64,000 nucleotides of DNA from positions 821,671 through 885,670 of the forward strand of contig NC_088776.1 of assembly GCF_954871325.1 (NCBI RefSeq), written 5' to 3'. Source of the stretch: Gordionus sp. m RMFG-2023 (taxonomy: Eukaryota > Nematomorpha > Gordioida > Chordodea > Parachordodidae). Positions 45,185-57,147 of this stretch are shown here, piece after piece (the first letter of the stretch is position 1; each line of letters starts with the position of its first letter). The position numbers and the translations under genes are program-made. The notes under the pieces are model-generated. The model saw nothing but the letters and a program-made list of their open reading frames with translations, did not search any database and had not been told where the DNA came from.

Positions 45185-46815
45185 TTTTGCGCTAATAAAT
45201 TTTTTTTAATTTCAAACGTCCACGGCTGGTTCGAAGATCTAATGGCCATGACGAGTGTTAATCTTTCTGACCATAAAATTGTCAAAGCCAAGATCCTGAT
45301 ATGGAACATATGGAGTACCTCAATTGGACTAAATAACAATTCTAAGCAACCGGCAAATCTATTCCGAAAGCAAAATATCAATAATCTACAGGTACCAGAG
45401 ATTAAAGAGCTCTTCGACCGAGGATTATGCGAGAATGCAACGAATTTTGAAAGCATATCCCGGTCCAAAACTATGAAAGAATGCTGGATGATTTTCAAAA
45501 ATGACATTCACGTAGGAAGAAATAACCCTCTCGCGGGAAATGATTGGATATCCATGGCAACTATGGACAAAATTGAGGAGCTGCGTTTAAATGGCCACTT
45601 GGATAGGGTACTTTGGAAGTCCATACAGAGATCTCAAAGAAGCGACAGAAGGATCTTCACTGAGGAAAGCTTGCGAAATCGATGCAGATATGAGAGGAAA
45701 TAGGTTTTTTGACGCTTATAGCAAACTTAAATATTTTTGCAAATCAAAAACCTCAAAAAACTTCCTACCATTCGTCTGGAAAATAACAGAATCATAATTG
45801 ACCAGGATGATCAGTTGGTACTCTGGACTGATTATTACATGAGGATCTTTGAATCTAGGAGACCAATAAATACACCACCGGAATTGCAAGATACTCCTCA
45901 ATCCACCCCACAATTCTCACTAATTGAGATCTCCACTGCACTTAAAAAACTTGGAAATCATAAAACCCGATCACCAGTCCTCTTTAACATAGTAATGAAC
46001 AAAATTCTAAAAGACACATTGGGCGCGGCTAATTTGCTGGAACTTAACACATCATTGAGTAATACGTTTCATCTAGAGAATAGAATTATTAATTACGCTA
46101 ATGATGTGGTAATCATTACAAAGGACCTTGAGGAAACCGTGAATCTCATTCAATTGTTGAAACTGGTAAGCTTGAAAGTTGGGTTAGAAATAAATTTTAA
46201 GATAACTATGATTCTCTTAGCAAGACACATGCCTCCTATAGAGAATTGATATCGGATTGGAGACGATCAAGGTGGTTACTCAAATAAAATATTTTGGAAT
46301 TACCTTAGATAATAGAGGGGGATGTAAAGAGGAACTGAGGTTAAGATTACAAAAAGCCAGGGCATCTATAAGTATTTCAAGCTTTGGAAGCCGAGAGAGA
46401 TTCCTATCTTCACTAGACTACGCATTTTTAATTCAACGGTGATTTCTGTTCTATTATATGGTTGTGAAACATGGGAAATCACTAAAGCAGACAACAGAAA
46501 ATGCCAGACGTTTATTAACAAGTGCTTAAGGTTAAGGATAATAAACAGCGTCTTCTACCCTAGACTCATAACGAACGAAAGATTATGGAGACAATCGAAT
46601 CAAGAAAAAACGAATTCAATTTTTAGACATCCTAGCATTAATCTGGTTCATAACGCTTTAACTTGGTTCTTTACCTGTAGAGTAAATTATACAATAGATA
46701 TAAGACGTTATGGTTTCACCGCGTTTTGAAAGATGTTGCTGATCTGAATATAAACTGGAAACAGTTCGTTAGATTGAATAACAATAAAAATTCTATCAAA
46801 AAGCTTCTTATATAG
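45185..46815 (+). pseudogene. LINE (non-LTR retrotransposon) relic, 5' truncated
   Basis: Begins in the last part of an endonuclease domain (NLSDHKIVKAKI, the SDH motif, near 45260). The linker continues, then the reverse transcriptase: LVLWTDYYMRIF, ALKKLGNHK joined directly to SPVLFNIVMNKIL (the segment with the first catalytic Asp is missing), NYANDVVIITKDLEETVNLI (46094-46105 reads Tyr-Ala-Asn-Asp instead of Tyr-Ala-Asp-Asp), KYFGITLDNRGGCKEELRLR, LLYGCETWEITKADNRKCQT, and a tail with ALTW and DLNINWKQFVRL. Frame breaks and the deletion make it inactive. Distinct from the copy 1-4 family, which has YLDDGT. Confidence 0.85.
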
Positions 46816-47274
46816 GTACCTAAGATGAAATTCCTCATCCGTTACCAAACCTTTCTCCCCCTTTATCTACTTGAATACCTTTATAGTACAGGTTTCTTTT
46901 CTCTTATTTAATAATTACATTTTATTAAAAATGACTCGCTAAACATTAATTTAAACTAGCCTCCCCCTTTCCAATAATGATTAGATACAAATAGGATTAT
47001 AGGTATGGATGTGGGCTGTCTTTTTAGGCCTTTCCCTCTTAATCAGCTCAGCTCACAGACGTTTAAATGATGGTCCTCGGACTATTGTGCGTACAAGTAC
47101 GTGCGGCTTGCCCACAAACGTGTAAAGAGCTTCTCATATTTTCTTCCCCGATAACTTTAATAATCCAGTTAGATGGAAATGAGAAAAACATAGCTTAGCT
47201 CTGTTGTTCCCACAACGTTGAGAGGGCGAATGCGCTTTATCACGTATCATGTAATTTTGCGCTAAAATTTAAAA
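46816..47274. other. Non-coding stretch upstream of the trihelix-like gene
   Basis: Less AT-biased than its surroundings (for example GTACGTGCGGCTTGCCCAC near 47097). May hold the promoter or the terminal part of a DNA transposon; no clear motif. Confidence 0.4.
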
Positions 47275-47945
47275 ATGGATAAAAAATTGTAAGTATAATT
47301 TATTTTATATATTAATTGATATTTTATTTAGAATATATTAAATGATATTTTATATAATTTTAGAATATATTAATTGATAATATAATTTTAGAATGTGGGA
47401 TGATAAGATTACTAAAAAATTTCGTACCTTACTGGAAACACATCCAGTTGCCTGGAAGCCTCAGCATCCTGATCATGGTTTATTAGCCATTAGTTTAAGG
47501 TAAATATATATGAATAATGATAAATTTTATTTTTAATAGCTTGAAGAAGGAATTTCCATTGCATGATACAAGTGTATCATGCATAAAAAAGAAGTTCAAA
47601 AATTATAAAGATGAATTGAATATGATAAAATTGGACAAGAATGCATTGTTGCATGAAAGAATCTTGGCTCTTTTGGAAAGGGTGCCTTCTGGGAGCCAGT
47701 ATAAAATATATATTTATCTATAAATTTAACATTACTATAGATTATTTCTACAATCAATGGCAGAGGGTTTAGAAAGTATGAGCCATTCAAATAAATATTT
47801 ATTCAAACTTGAAGTAACTCGATTGTATCACGCTTTAATGGAGCAGCAACAAAGGGATCCAAACCCTACAATTGAATTATCACCTCCAAATTCAACAGAA
47901 ACACTTTCAAATCAAACCTCATTAGATTTATTTGGTGAAGATTGA
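47275..47945 (+). CDS. Four-exon gene for a small trihelix/MADF-like protein
   Basis: Exons 47275-47288, 47392-47499, 47540-47698 and 47741-47945; introns of 103, 40 and 42 bases, all GT-AG and all phase 2, giving 161 residues in one open frame to TGA. Residues about 5-65 (WDDKITKKFRTLLETHPVAW, KPQHPDHG, IKKKFKNYKDEL) have the HP-xxW and K-x-KFKNY-x-E pattern of MADF/Myb-SANT-like trihelix DNA-binding domains. The C-terminal half is helical (LFLQSMAEGLESM, LFKLEVTRLYHALMEQQQ) with an acidic Ser/Asn-rich tail. PIF/Harbinger transposons encode such a protein beside their transposase, and a Harbinger-like transposase relic lies just downstream on the other strand. It may therefore be a transposon DNA-binding protein, or a host gene. 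The start could lie further upstream. Confidence 0.6.
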
Positions 47946-48386
47946 TTTGTTTTTTGTAAATCTATTTATTTATATATTGTCTATTTTTTAACAATATAAT
48001 TAAATATATTTTATTAAATAAGATATTTAATACTCTTATATGTTATAGTGTACATTTTTATTATTAAAGAAATTATTTTATCAAAAATTAGAAAATTTAA
48101 AATTATTTTTTTAAAATATATATAAATAAATAAGCTACTAATTTTAAAATTTATTTAGCAATTATTAGATATATTTAATCAAATTTGATTTACATTATTT
48201 ATATTTATCTCTTTTTATGTAATAAAAATTAAGTGTCCTGAAAAATGTAAAATATATAGATTATTATTGTTATATATATTAAGGTAGGATAAACAAATAA
48301 ATATAGATATTTACACATGTGTATCATAGGTCTCACAATCAAGGTGATATCTGTGAATATATTTTTAAAAATAACAAAATATAGAT
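47946..48386. other. AT-rich spacer between convergent genes
   Basis: No coding; AATAAA-like polyadenylation signals for either gene are frequent but not decisive. Confidence 0.5.
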
Positions 48387-48690
48387 TTACAAATTTATAT
48401 TTAAATATTTTTTAAATATCCATCTTTCAACATCATCAGGTATGCCCTCCATGGATACAATAATGTTGTGTGATAGACATATAGTCTTGACTATTATTTC
48501 TACATGAGCTATACCAATTTCCATACGTCTATTAAAAAGTTCAAATTTCTTAACTCCCTCCAAGTGCATGTGATAACCTAGTATCGTTTTTCTCTCCTCT
48601 AATGTCAATTTTTTTTAGAATAAGGTTTCATAAATAATTAGACAATGGTGGCATTATCTGCTACCATAACATAGGGCATATCACTCTTGC
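48387..48690 (-). pseudogene. PIF/Harbinger-like transposase C-terminal relic
   Basis: Minus strand. A piece near 48645-48680 reads MPYVMVADNATIV, matching the LPYVxVxDxAF box of Harbinger transposases (DDE_Tnp_4). Then a 73-codon open stretch 48387-48608 reads EERKTILGY and KKFELFNRRMEIGIAHVEII followed by VKTICLSHNI, matching the FRxFxRPI...VExIVxAxCxLHN end of that family. No upstream catalytic Asp region is visible, and the two pieces are separated by a stop and frame change. The family transfers DNA by cut and paste; this copy is dead. Confidence 0.55.
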
Positions 48691-50275
48691 AAATGTTTCT
48701 TTATATAGGCTATGCGGGATTTTTTTGGATATCGTTGTATTAAATGCTAACTGTGAGAAACTCCAGTTATAAAAAACCTTTTATATAAATAGTTTTCTGT
48801 TAAATTACCATATTTTACCTTAGAGTGAGAAATAATCTATCTTCTGCATCAATTTGCTTGTTGAAGTTTGTTGCATGAGGATTAATATTATCATAAAGAG
48901 GTTCACTGTGGTAAAATTGCTTGGTTGGGTCAAAAAAATGAACCAAAACCAAAGCAACCAAGTTGGTCAACCAAATCCATTGACCCTATTCATTTTATTA
49001 AAACTTAAATATTTTATTAATATCACATCAATATTTATCAACAAAAAAGCATGATATTATTTAATATTTTTTATTTATATTATATTATAAAATGAAATTT
49101 ATATTATATTATGAAAATGGTTTGATGTTTTTTAATAAAAAAAAATGATATGCTGCTAAATTGTAATATCATTTTAACAATAAATTTGTAATTTTCATGC
49201 CCAAAATTTTAAGCAAAATATAATCATAAGATTTGATGAGAATTTTAAATCTTTTTGTAAATAAATCATTTTCGAAAAATTCTTTAGTGAATTTTAATAT
49301 AAATAAATAAATCTTTTAGGTGAATGAAATCTTATAGTTTTTTTTATATCGTTTTTCTGAAATTATTATTTTAAGTATATTAAAAGAAGTGGTAATTTCT
49401 AAATAATTTATTTATATCTAACTTTTTTATGTTATTTATAAGATCTTTTTAAGAAATATTTAATGTGATAATTGTCATAATATTCGTTATTTTTTAACAT
49501 GTTTGAAATTTTTTGGCATAAAAAGGTAAAAATATTTTTATTATAAATTAAATGAAGATGTTCTTTGAATAAATGATTTATATCTTTATTTTTAAGATAT
49601 TATATTTTTTTGTCGCAAATTAGAAATAATTAATATTGCAAACATTTAAATGAAACTTCAGTTAATATGTACCCTGGATAAGTGACGATTGTCATAATCG
49701 TTATTTTTTGATTTTTTTACTCAAATTGGCAAAAAAATATAACAAGAATATTTAAATAAAAATTCAGGGAATAAGTACCCTAACACTGGATATTTAGTTT
49801 GCTACTTTTTATCCTTATGCGCTATAACCCATAAAAGCTATAGCGATAAGAAATTATTTCTTAGAACCTTTTCTTATCAATCCTAAAATCCATTTTCATA
49901 TAAGCATAACTGCAATATTTAAGTCACCACTGTCGTTTTATGCACAATCTTACCAAGATTCACCTTATAAAGCTTCATAACAAACAACCCAAGTAACCAA
50001 AAATGAGAAAATATTCTACATTAGACCGATTAACCGCTACTATACACTTTAGTGCATTTAATAATATGTGTATATTTCTAAACAACCAAAAAAAATGTAA
50101 AAACAACGGCCGATGACTGCCCTAGGACCAAAATATATTTGTAGCTATGACAACTGCAAGCTAAAACAGCTCTTCGATACATTTCCAAAATAAGGACCTG
50201 AACGATCTTTTACTTACCTCTTACTATAATAAAATTCTATATGGGCTACTAAATAATTCCGTTTAATTTAATATG
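48691..50275. other. AT-rich non-coding stretch
   Basis: A short imperfect palindrome near 48918-48962 (TTGCTTGGTTGGGTC facing CAAAGCAACCAAG). Otherwise nothing; ends at the target duplication ATATG of the next element. Confidence 0.5.
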
Positions 50276-50542
50276 TGTTGCGTTATTCTAATTTCTTAAT
50301 CTTATTATATATTTTTATAATCTAATTTTTTGTTATTTGTTATAATCTAATTTTATTTTATAAACGGCGTAACCTTACTTTTTTATATATTATTTTACTT
50401 TTTTGTATTTCGTTTTATATTCTAATTTATATGTTAGAAAATGTATAAATACCTTTACTAAAGAAAAAGAAATTAGTTAATAAAATATATTTTTACTGAC
50501 TCGAACCTCGCGCAATATCGTTAAGAATTCTAATTCTTTTCA
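50276..50542 (+). repeat. 5' LTR of short element
   Basis: TG...CA ends; TATAAATACC near its 3' part as possible promoter core. Confidence 0.9.
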
Positions 50543-50572
50543 TGGTGCCCTCTGGGTGGTCGACTGGAAAAA

Positions 50573-50757
50573 GATGACTACCCATTATGACTCTACCTTG
50601 TGCTTAACCTATGGAGATGACTACCTATTATGACTCTACCTTGTGCTTAACCTATGGAGATGACTACCTATTATGACTCTACCTTCTGCTTAACCTATGG
50701 AGACTGCTTAACCTATGGAGACTGCTTAACCTATGGAGATGACTACCTATTATTACC
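50573..50757. repeat. 43-bp tandem repeat inside the short LTR element
   Basis: About three full copies of a unit containing GATGACTACCTATTATGACT and GTGCTTAACCTATGGA, followed by shortened copies (GACTGCTTAACCTATGGA). Replaces the coding region at the position of leader and gag. Confidence 0.85.
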
Positions 50758-51920
50758 TTATTTATTGTGACTGCCTAATCTATTGATATGACCAATGCCT
50801 AATCTATGGAGATGACCAAGAATCAAACCTTAGCACGTTCTTTCATGCAAAAAGCTTCTTTTCTTATGGTGTCCCGGCTCTGGATGTTGGACTGGAATAT
50901 GATAGCCAGCACCTAACCTAAGGTGGCAACCTAGAAAGAACCAATATGAAAGTTGGACGTTAGGTTATGAATTCTATTTTGTGAGACCAATGATGATTAC
51001 TTATTATTCTAATCCACGTAAGAAGAAAAGTTATTAAAAATTAAAATTTTATGCCAGGATAAAGGCATGTTATAAATTTTTAAAATTACTAAAATGTAAA
51101 ATCATAATGGATAATATTGATATTTTTTTGATTTCTTGTATGATGACGAATTGTTGTTAATTAACAAAACCTAAAGATGAATTCTTAAATATAATTAAAA
51201 TTAAACCATTAAAAATCCTAAACAAGAAGATAAAACTTAATTTTAAATATGTTAAAATGTAATTTTTAAATCACATGATTGATTCAAATAACCCTTATAA
51301 GTAATACTTAATATGATAAAAAGTTTTTGAAATTAAAAGCTTTGAAGACAAAAAGTTATGTAAAAACTTAACATTCATTTTAGAAAAATATATTTAAATT
51401 ATGTGGTGATGAGATCATTTTCTAAACTATCTTATGAAGAATTTTTTTTTTGAATTAAAATTAGGGTGTTAAATTTAAATTTTATATTTAAAGAGAGGGA
51501 AATGTGAATAATATTTTATTTGCATATTTTAACCTCGGAGATTGAAAATAAACAAAAATAAATTAAATACTAAAACGCAAAAATTAATTAAACGCTAAAA
51601 CGCGAAAAAATAAAATTTATTAAAACGCGAAAAATTAAAACGCTAAAAATATAACAATCTTATTGATTTATCATTCTTCACTTATTTTTATATTTTGATG
51701 AACTAGTAATTCTTATTATTCGCGACTTACTGATGATTATGACGATTTTTAAAAATTGTGATTTAAACGAACTAACGTGCAAAATCAAATTAATCAAACC
51801 AACGATTGGGACAAGCCAACATTATGATGATTCGTGATACAACTTGATTACCAAAATGATAAACCACTTGGACAACAAACTCTCTATATTTCTCCGATGA
51901 AATTATCAGAAGAGGGAGAA

Positions 51921-52187
51921 TGTTGCGTTATTCTAATTTCTTAATCTTATTATATATTTTTATAATCTAATTTTTTGTTATTTGTTATAATCTAATTTTA
52001 TTTTATAAACGACGTAACCTTACTTTTTTATATATTATTTTACTTTTTTGTATTTCGTTTTATATTCTAATTTATATGTTAGAAAATGTATAAATACCTT
52101 TACTAAAGAAAAAGAAATTAGTTAATAAAATATATTTTTACTGACTCGAACCTCGCGCAATATCGTTAAGAATTCTAATTCTTTTCA
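51921..52187 (+). repeat. 3' LTR of short element
   Basis: Pair of 50276-50542; differs at ACGACG against ACGGCG. Confidence 0.9.
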
Positions 52188-52452
52188 ATATGCCTTTGCG
52201 AATATTTAGAATTATTATAGAATATAGAATAGTAGAGATATCCAAGAGAAGATTATATAATAGATACTAATAAGAATGAATTGAAACAAAAATAAAATAA
52301 TTTTTATAGCATAAAACAATATAATATTTATTTTTCATAAAAAATTTGAGATTAATGATTTTTCTAAATTTTACTCTAAGAATAAGCTTATTTAAATTTA
52401 TATCTAGAGGTGTACTAATTATATCTAAGAACTATCAATATATTTTACCATG

Positions 52453-54484
52453 CAGGGTTGGGCAGTATCGCGGATATTTGTATCTAAGATACATATTATT
52501 TAAAAGTATTTGTATCTTAACCAACTTTGTATTCAAAAAGATACAGATACTTTAAAAAAATTTATATTGGTTAATTTAAATAGTATTAAAATTTAAAATG
52601 ATATTGTTTTAAGATTTAAATGAAAAATTTAATCAAAATTTAGATATTTTAAGATAATTTTTGATATATGACGTTGGTCGTCATATAGCAATTTGCTAAC
52701 AATTAGAACTACCATATTTGAATCCTTTTATATCTGTCTATTTTAAAATTATGGAAGAAGAATAGAATAATATGTTTATCTTCCTCTTCAGATGATTCTT
52801 CAACCGAAAATTATAACAATAAATTTAAACTAAGCATACTTAATGGCAAATTTTTTGAAGTACTTCAAGATGATCATAATAAAGAAATTCATCGTGACTT
52901 TGGTATTGACGAAAACGTTATAGCAACTGTTACAGATAACGGCTCTAACTTTAAGAAAGCTTTCAAGGAGTTTGGATATTCTATGGAAGCTGTAGAGAAT
53001 GACTTTGACATCAATGATGATGAATGTATAGAATTCGAAATCATTGAAAGTATTATTTAATACTTCTTTAAAATTTATTATGATATTGTAAATTTAGTAA
53101 AAAATTTTATTCAAAAAATTATTTATTTGTTTATTTAAGGGTCTAAAGAAGCCTCAATAACATTGCCTCAACACATTCATTGTTTGTGCCATACGATAAG
53201 TCTAATTGTCACAACAGATGTCGAGAGAGCTATTAAGGATTCTCCTAACATTTCTAAAATTCATCATCCTGCAATAGCTAAATGTACTAAGCTATGGAAT
53301 GCAAATAATAGGCCTAAAACTGCAGAACTTATCAAAGCAGTTTTAGGAAAACAATTAGTTACACCTTGTTGCACTAGATGGAATAGTTTGTATGATAGTC
53401 TTCATAGTTTATTAAAATTTAAAGGCGAACTTCCTAAATTATGTCAAAAATTAGAATTTCTAAATTAAGAGATATTGAAATTCAATATTTAGAAGAATAT
53501 TGCAATATAATGGCCCCATTGGCTATAGCGATTGACAAAATACAGAGTGAAATCAACTGCTATTATGGAGAATCAGCTCCAATTTTAAATGTCGTTAAAA
53601 AAATTACAAATTTAATTCAAACCAATCTACAATTTTGCAAACCATTAGCTGTTGCCATAGAAAATTATTTAAATAAAAGATTTAAAAATATATATGATTT
53701 TGATAACAATTTTAAAAGTGCATTTTTGGCAACTATTTCTCATCCCTATTTTAAAAATCGTTAGATTGATGGTGAAAAAGAAAAAAAATACCTTCAGGAT
53801 TTGTCATTACATGATGTTTTATTTAAAAATAATATTGAATTAATACTTCAACAAAATCTTCAATTGATGAAGATGATGATTACTTTTGCCTTAAAAGTAC
53901 CACATTCAATTCTAATAATTCAATAAATGATATTGAAATAGAGGTCCTAAATTATATGAAAGATGACAGGCGGAGTATAAATATGTTAAATAGTTATAAA
54001 TATATAAAAGAAATATTTATTAAATATAACACAATATTACCCTCCTCAGCCCCCATTGAAAGATTATTTAGCTTTGCTAATATGGTTAATAGACCAAATC
54101 GTCAAAGATTGAACGAAAAATTAATAATATTAAAAAATAATGGTGATTTATGATGCTGATTTATTATTATTTACTAATTATATAATTATTTACTAATTAT
54201 ATAATTATTAAATGGAATATCGCATTATCTTTTATAATAAATTTGTTATTTTCTACAATTTATTTTAAATATTTTTTTATAAAATACATTTTGATTTTGA
54301 CTATTTAAAGTTTTTTAAAAAAGTATCTTGTATCTTAGATACTTTTTTTAAAAAAAATACAAGTATCTTGTATCTTATAACTTATTGAAATTTTTCTAAA
54401 GTATCTTGTATCTTAAATACAAAATTTTATAAAGTATCTGTATCTGTATCCGAATACAATTTTTTGAAAATTTGCCCAACCCTG
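52453..54484 (+). mobile_element. hAT DNA transposon, 2.0 kb
   Basis: Perfect 12-bp terminal inverted repeats CAGGGTTGGGCA (52453-52464) and TGCCCAACCCTG (54473-54484), flanked by perfect 8-bp target duplications TTACCATG (52445-52452, 54485-54492). Subterminal regions hold many ATCTGTATCT/AGATAC repeats, the kind transposase binds. Encodes a decayed transposase. Confidence 0.95.
52780..54153 (+). pseudogene. hAT transposase, frame-broken
   Basis: First exon to about 53051 with IHRDFGIDENVIATVTDNGS, carrying a catalytic Asp of the hAT RNase-H fold. A GT-AG intron (about 53052-53138, phase 1) follows. The second exon reads LPQHIHCLCHTISLIVTTD and KQLVTPCCTRWNSLYDSLHS, stops at 53466-53468, and continues one frame over (IEIQYLEEYCNIMAPLAIAI). 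Another stop lies at 53762, and a final piece at 53956-54153 with LPSSAPIERLFSFANMV is the hATC dimerisation domain. The N-terminal BED finger region is not visible, so the copy is internally shortened as well as broken. Confidence 0.85.
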
Positions 54485-54492
54485 TTACCATG

Positions 54493-55600
54493 GTTTTAAT
54501 AATTCAATACCAAAATACAATTTATTCAATATCTTGCGGGGATTTCTATCAAATATTTACAAACTGAATGTTTTAATTTACTATGAGAAAGAATAAGGCA
54601 TCATGTTAGAGTGTTATCTCATGATATGGTCCATACCTTGGGGCTGGAGATTTGATAATAAAACTTAATATATACGGGCTCGACAATCACAGTCTAGAAT
54701 TCCAATATTATTTTATAAAAAATAATAGGGACTGGGCAATGAGCTAATCCTAAGCCCTGCAAGACCTCATCTAGGTCTTGATTAGTTTAAGATTTGAAAA
54801 AGCGATGTCTTCCCGAGGCCACTGTGATCAAATGTTAGGGAGATTTTAAAGTAATCGATGTAATAGGTACGTTAGCTTATTAATATAGATGAAACTTAAT
54901 TTTTTTTGTAACTTAGATTGTGTTGTTATTACATTAAAGTTAAGATTTTGGTATCCATCACTATATCTAATTCATTAATGTCCCCTTCCAGTGAATCTTA
55001 GTTTGTAAGTAAAATATTAAAAAGATTAACTTTAAATCGAAGGGGGCCAAAATATTCTTTACATATTTAAGGGAGGTCTGTACAATGATATCATAGCTTC
55101 ATTAACCAATACTTACTATGAAGAACTCAAAAGGATATTTTTCTTTAGGAATATATAATAGGTTCATTCTCAACTCCTTACGAAAACTGTTTTTTTTGTT
55201 GGTAGGTATTTATAAATTTTTTCTCCTTTACTCATGGTATATTCTTTGGATAAATTAACCACCCTTTAGGCTACCATTTGCTGTTTTTTTTAAAATTATA
55301 TAAGTTACGCACGATATTAGAGAATGAATTCGCAACAGCCTATGATTGTGTCATGCTACCGGACAAGAAGTTGAGACTCTGACAGCCTCAAGGCACAAAC
55401 ACGCTCTTCAATTCACATCCAAAATTTATGATCGCCTCCCCTTTAAGAGTCTCTTACAAGAATGAATTTAATAAACTTCTTACTCACAATTAAATTTAAA
55501 TTTATATTTATTAAATTTTTAAAGAATAGTTAGAATTTCGATTTATTTAGTGTACGTTAGAATCAATGTCTTTTTTTCCGGCAGTTTTTTTATAAATTTT
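54493..55600. other. Non-coding stretch
   Basis: 54880-55200 is an inverted relative of 25680-26010, one more duplicated flank of the EGF cluster. No gene. Confidence 0.5.
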
Positions 55601-55618
55601 AAAAAAATATGATTCTAA

Positions 55619-55846
55619 CAGGAAATACATTCCATTATGTTTGGAATACCTAACTTTATGAATTATAAATAATTTTGGCTGTTAATTAACCTTTGATTCA
55701 TCCATAATTTACTGTAAAAAAATTTATGAAAAGAATCTAATATAAAATTTTATTAAATTCTAAAGTGTATGGCAAAAATTTGTCTGAAATTTATGAGGGT
55801 GGGTATTCCAAACATAATGCAATGCATTTCCGGTAAAGATTAAATC
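55619..55846. mobile_element. Palindromic MITE-like element
   Basis: GGAAATACATTCCATTATGT with TTGGAATACC at the left faces GGTATTCCAAACATAATGCA with ATGCATTTCC at the right. About 230 bp, interior AT-rich. Target duplication not certain. Confidence 0.6.
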
Positions 55847-55929
55847 TTTAAATTTAAATAAAACGCGCTCAAAAAATGATTTAAATGTTGAAAAAATAAC
55901 ACACTACCCTGAAATACATTGACGCTAAC

Positions 55930-56439
55930 CGGGGACTCGAACCGGTTACGGTTCTTAAGATAAAATTTACAAAGGTTCGGTTCGGTTTCAGCTAATTAAA
56001 AAGGTTCATAATGGTTCATTACCGTTAGAAATTTTTTTTTTTATTGAAGCAAAAACCATCGTCCAATTTATTTTTTATTATAAGCATCTATGAATTATAT
56101 ATAAAAAAAAAATATATGAGATTCAAAATAACTCGTTTTTTAAATATATTATAAGTAATATATTTTCTAATATAAATGGATTTCATATAGGTTTATTGTG
56201 ACGATAGCACAAATTTTAGCCCTGAAAAAGGCCCTTTCTACAGAAACTTGTGTTGCGGGAACCGCCAGTACTATAAGAGCAACTCTATACAATTCTGGAT
56301 ATTCAAAATTTTTTGATCCCTAAAATATAAAAACTGAACCGGTTTGAACCGGTTTTTTACTCCTGTTCGGTTACGGTTCTGATATTTAAATCGGTTTATA
56401 ATGGTTAAAGGGTTAGTTACTATTCACTCGGTGTTCCTA
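55930..56439 (-). mobile_element. Deleted hAT transposon with hATC remnant
   Basis: Flanked by 8-bp direct repeats ACGCTAAC (55922-55929, 56440-56447). Subterminal AACCGGTT/CGGTTACGGTTC blocks are in inverted order at both ends. Inside, minus strand 56170-56320 reads YPELYRVALIVLAVPATQ then VSVERAF, the conserved start of the hAT dimerisation domain. A 510-bp internal-deletion derivative, unrelated in its ends to 52453-54484. Confidence 0.78.
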
Positions 56440-56447
56440 ACGCTAAC

Positions 56448-57139
56448 ATATATAAAAGAATTTTTTAAAAAAATAATTTAAATCGAAATTTTTTATAAAT
56501 TTATTACATTTTAATTTTAAAGAAATTTTTATAAAAATTTGTCTGATTTAAAAAAAAATTAATGGACTTTTTATCATTATAATTTAAATATACTTTTATT
56601 CTTTATTTTAAATATTAATTACTAATTAGTTTATTTGGAATAACTATAAAATATGAAGGTTTAAGAAAAAAGATTACTTCGTGTATAATGTTGGGGAATA
56701 TATTTCTTCAAGGTCTCCTTTAAACATTGTTGTAAACAGTTAAAAAAAAACATTAACGAAAGTTAAAAATAAAATAATTTAATTTAAAATTTAAAAAAAA
56801 ATAAATACATAATATGGACGAAACATTAGATATGTTTATATATATAAGGGTTAAGTATGTATTCCCAGTTGGGAATGGGCTGAAAGGTGAAAAATTTTAA
56901 ACTGTTTTTAATTTATATCAAGCAACTCTTTCTGGGTTATCATGCGACTAAAACACTATTTGTTAGTTTGAATCCCTCCACTTACCCACCCTTTAAATAT
57001 TTTTTTTTTCAGATAAATCTAACAGAAAGTTAGGGAAAACTAGTAAAAATGCGATTATTTCAAAGTTGATGTAATTCCTAGTATACTTAGTTAATAAATC
57101 ATTTTTCATATATCTTTTAAATATAAGAGAAACATCTAT
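56448..57139. other. AT-rich non-coding stretch
   Basis: Nothing recognisable. Confidence 0.5.
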
Positions 57140-57147
57140 TTATGGGC

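Larger units (their letters stand above)
50276..52187 (+). mobile_element. Short non-autonomous LTR retrotransposon, 1.9 kb
   Basis: Two 267-bp LTRs (50276-50542, 51921-52187) with one substitution found between them, flanked by the 5-bp duplication ATATG (50271-50275, 52188-52192). Primer site TGGTGCCCTC after the 5' LTR and polypurine tract AGAAGAGGGAGAA (51908-51920) equal those of the 5.8-kb Ty3 element. The LTR start TGTTGCGTTATT and the last 400 internal bases are also shared. No gag or pol. It is best read as a derivative moved in trans by the proteins of the Ty3 element (inference). Confidence 0.9.
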
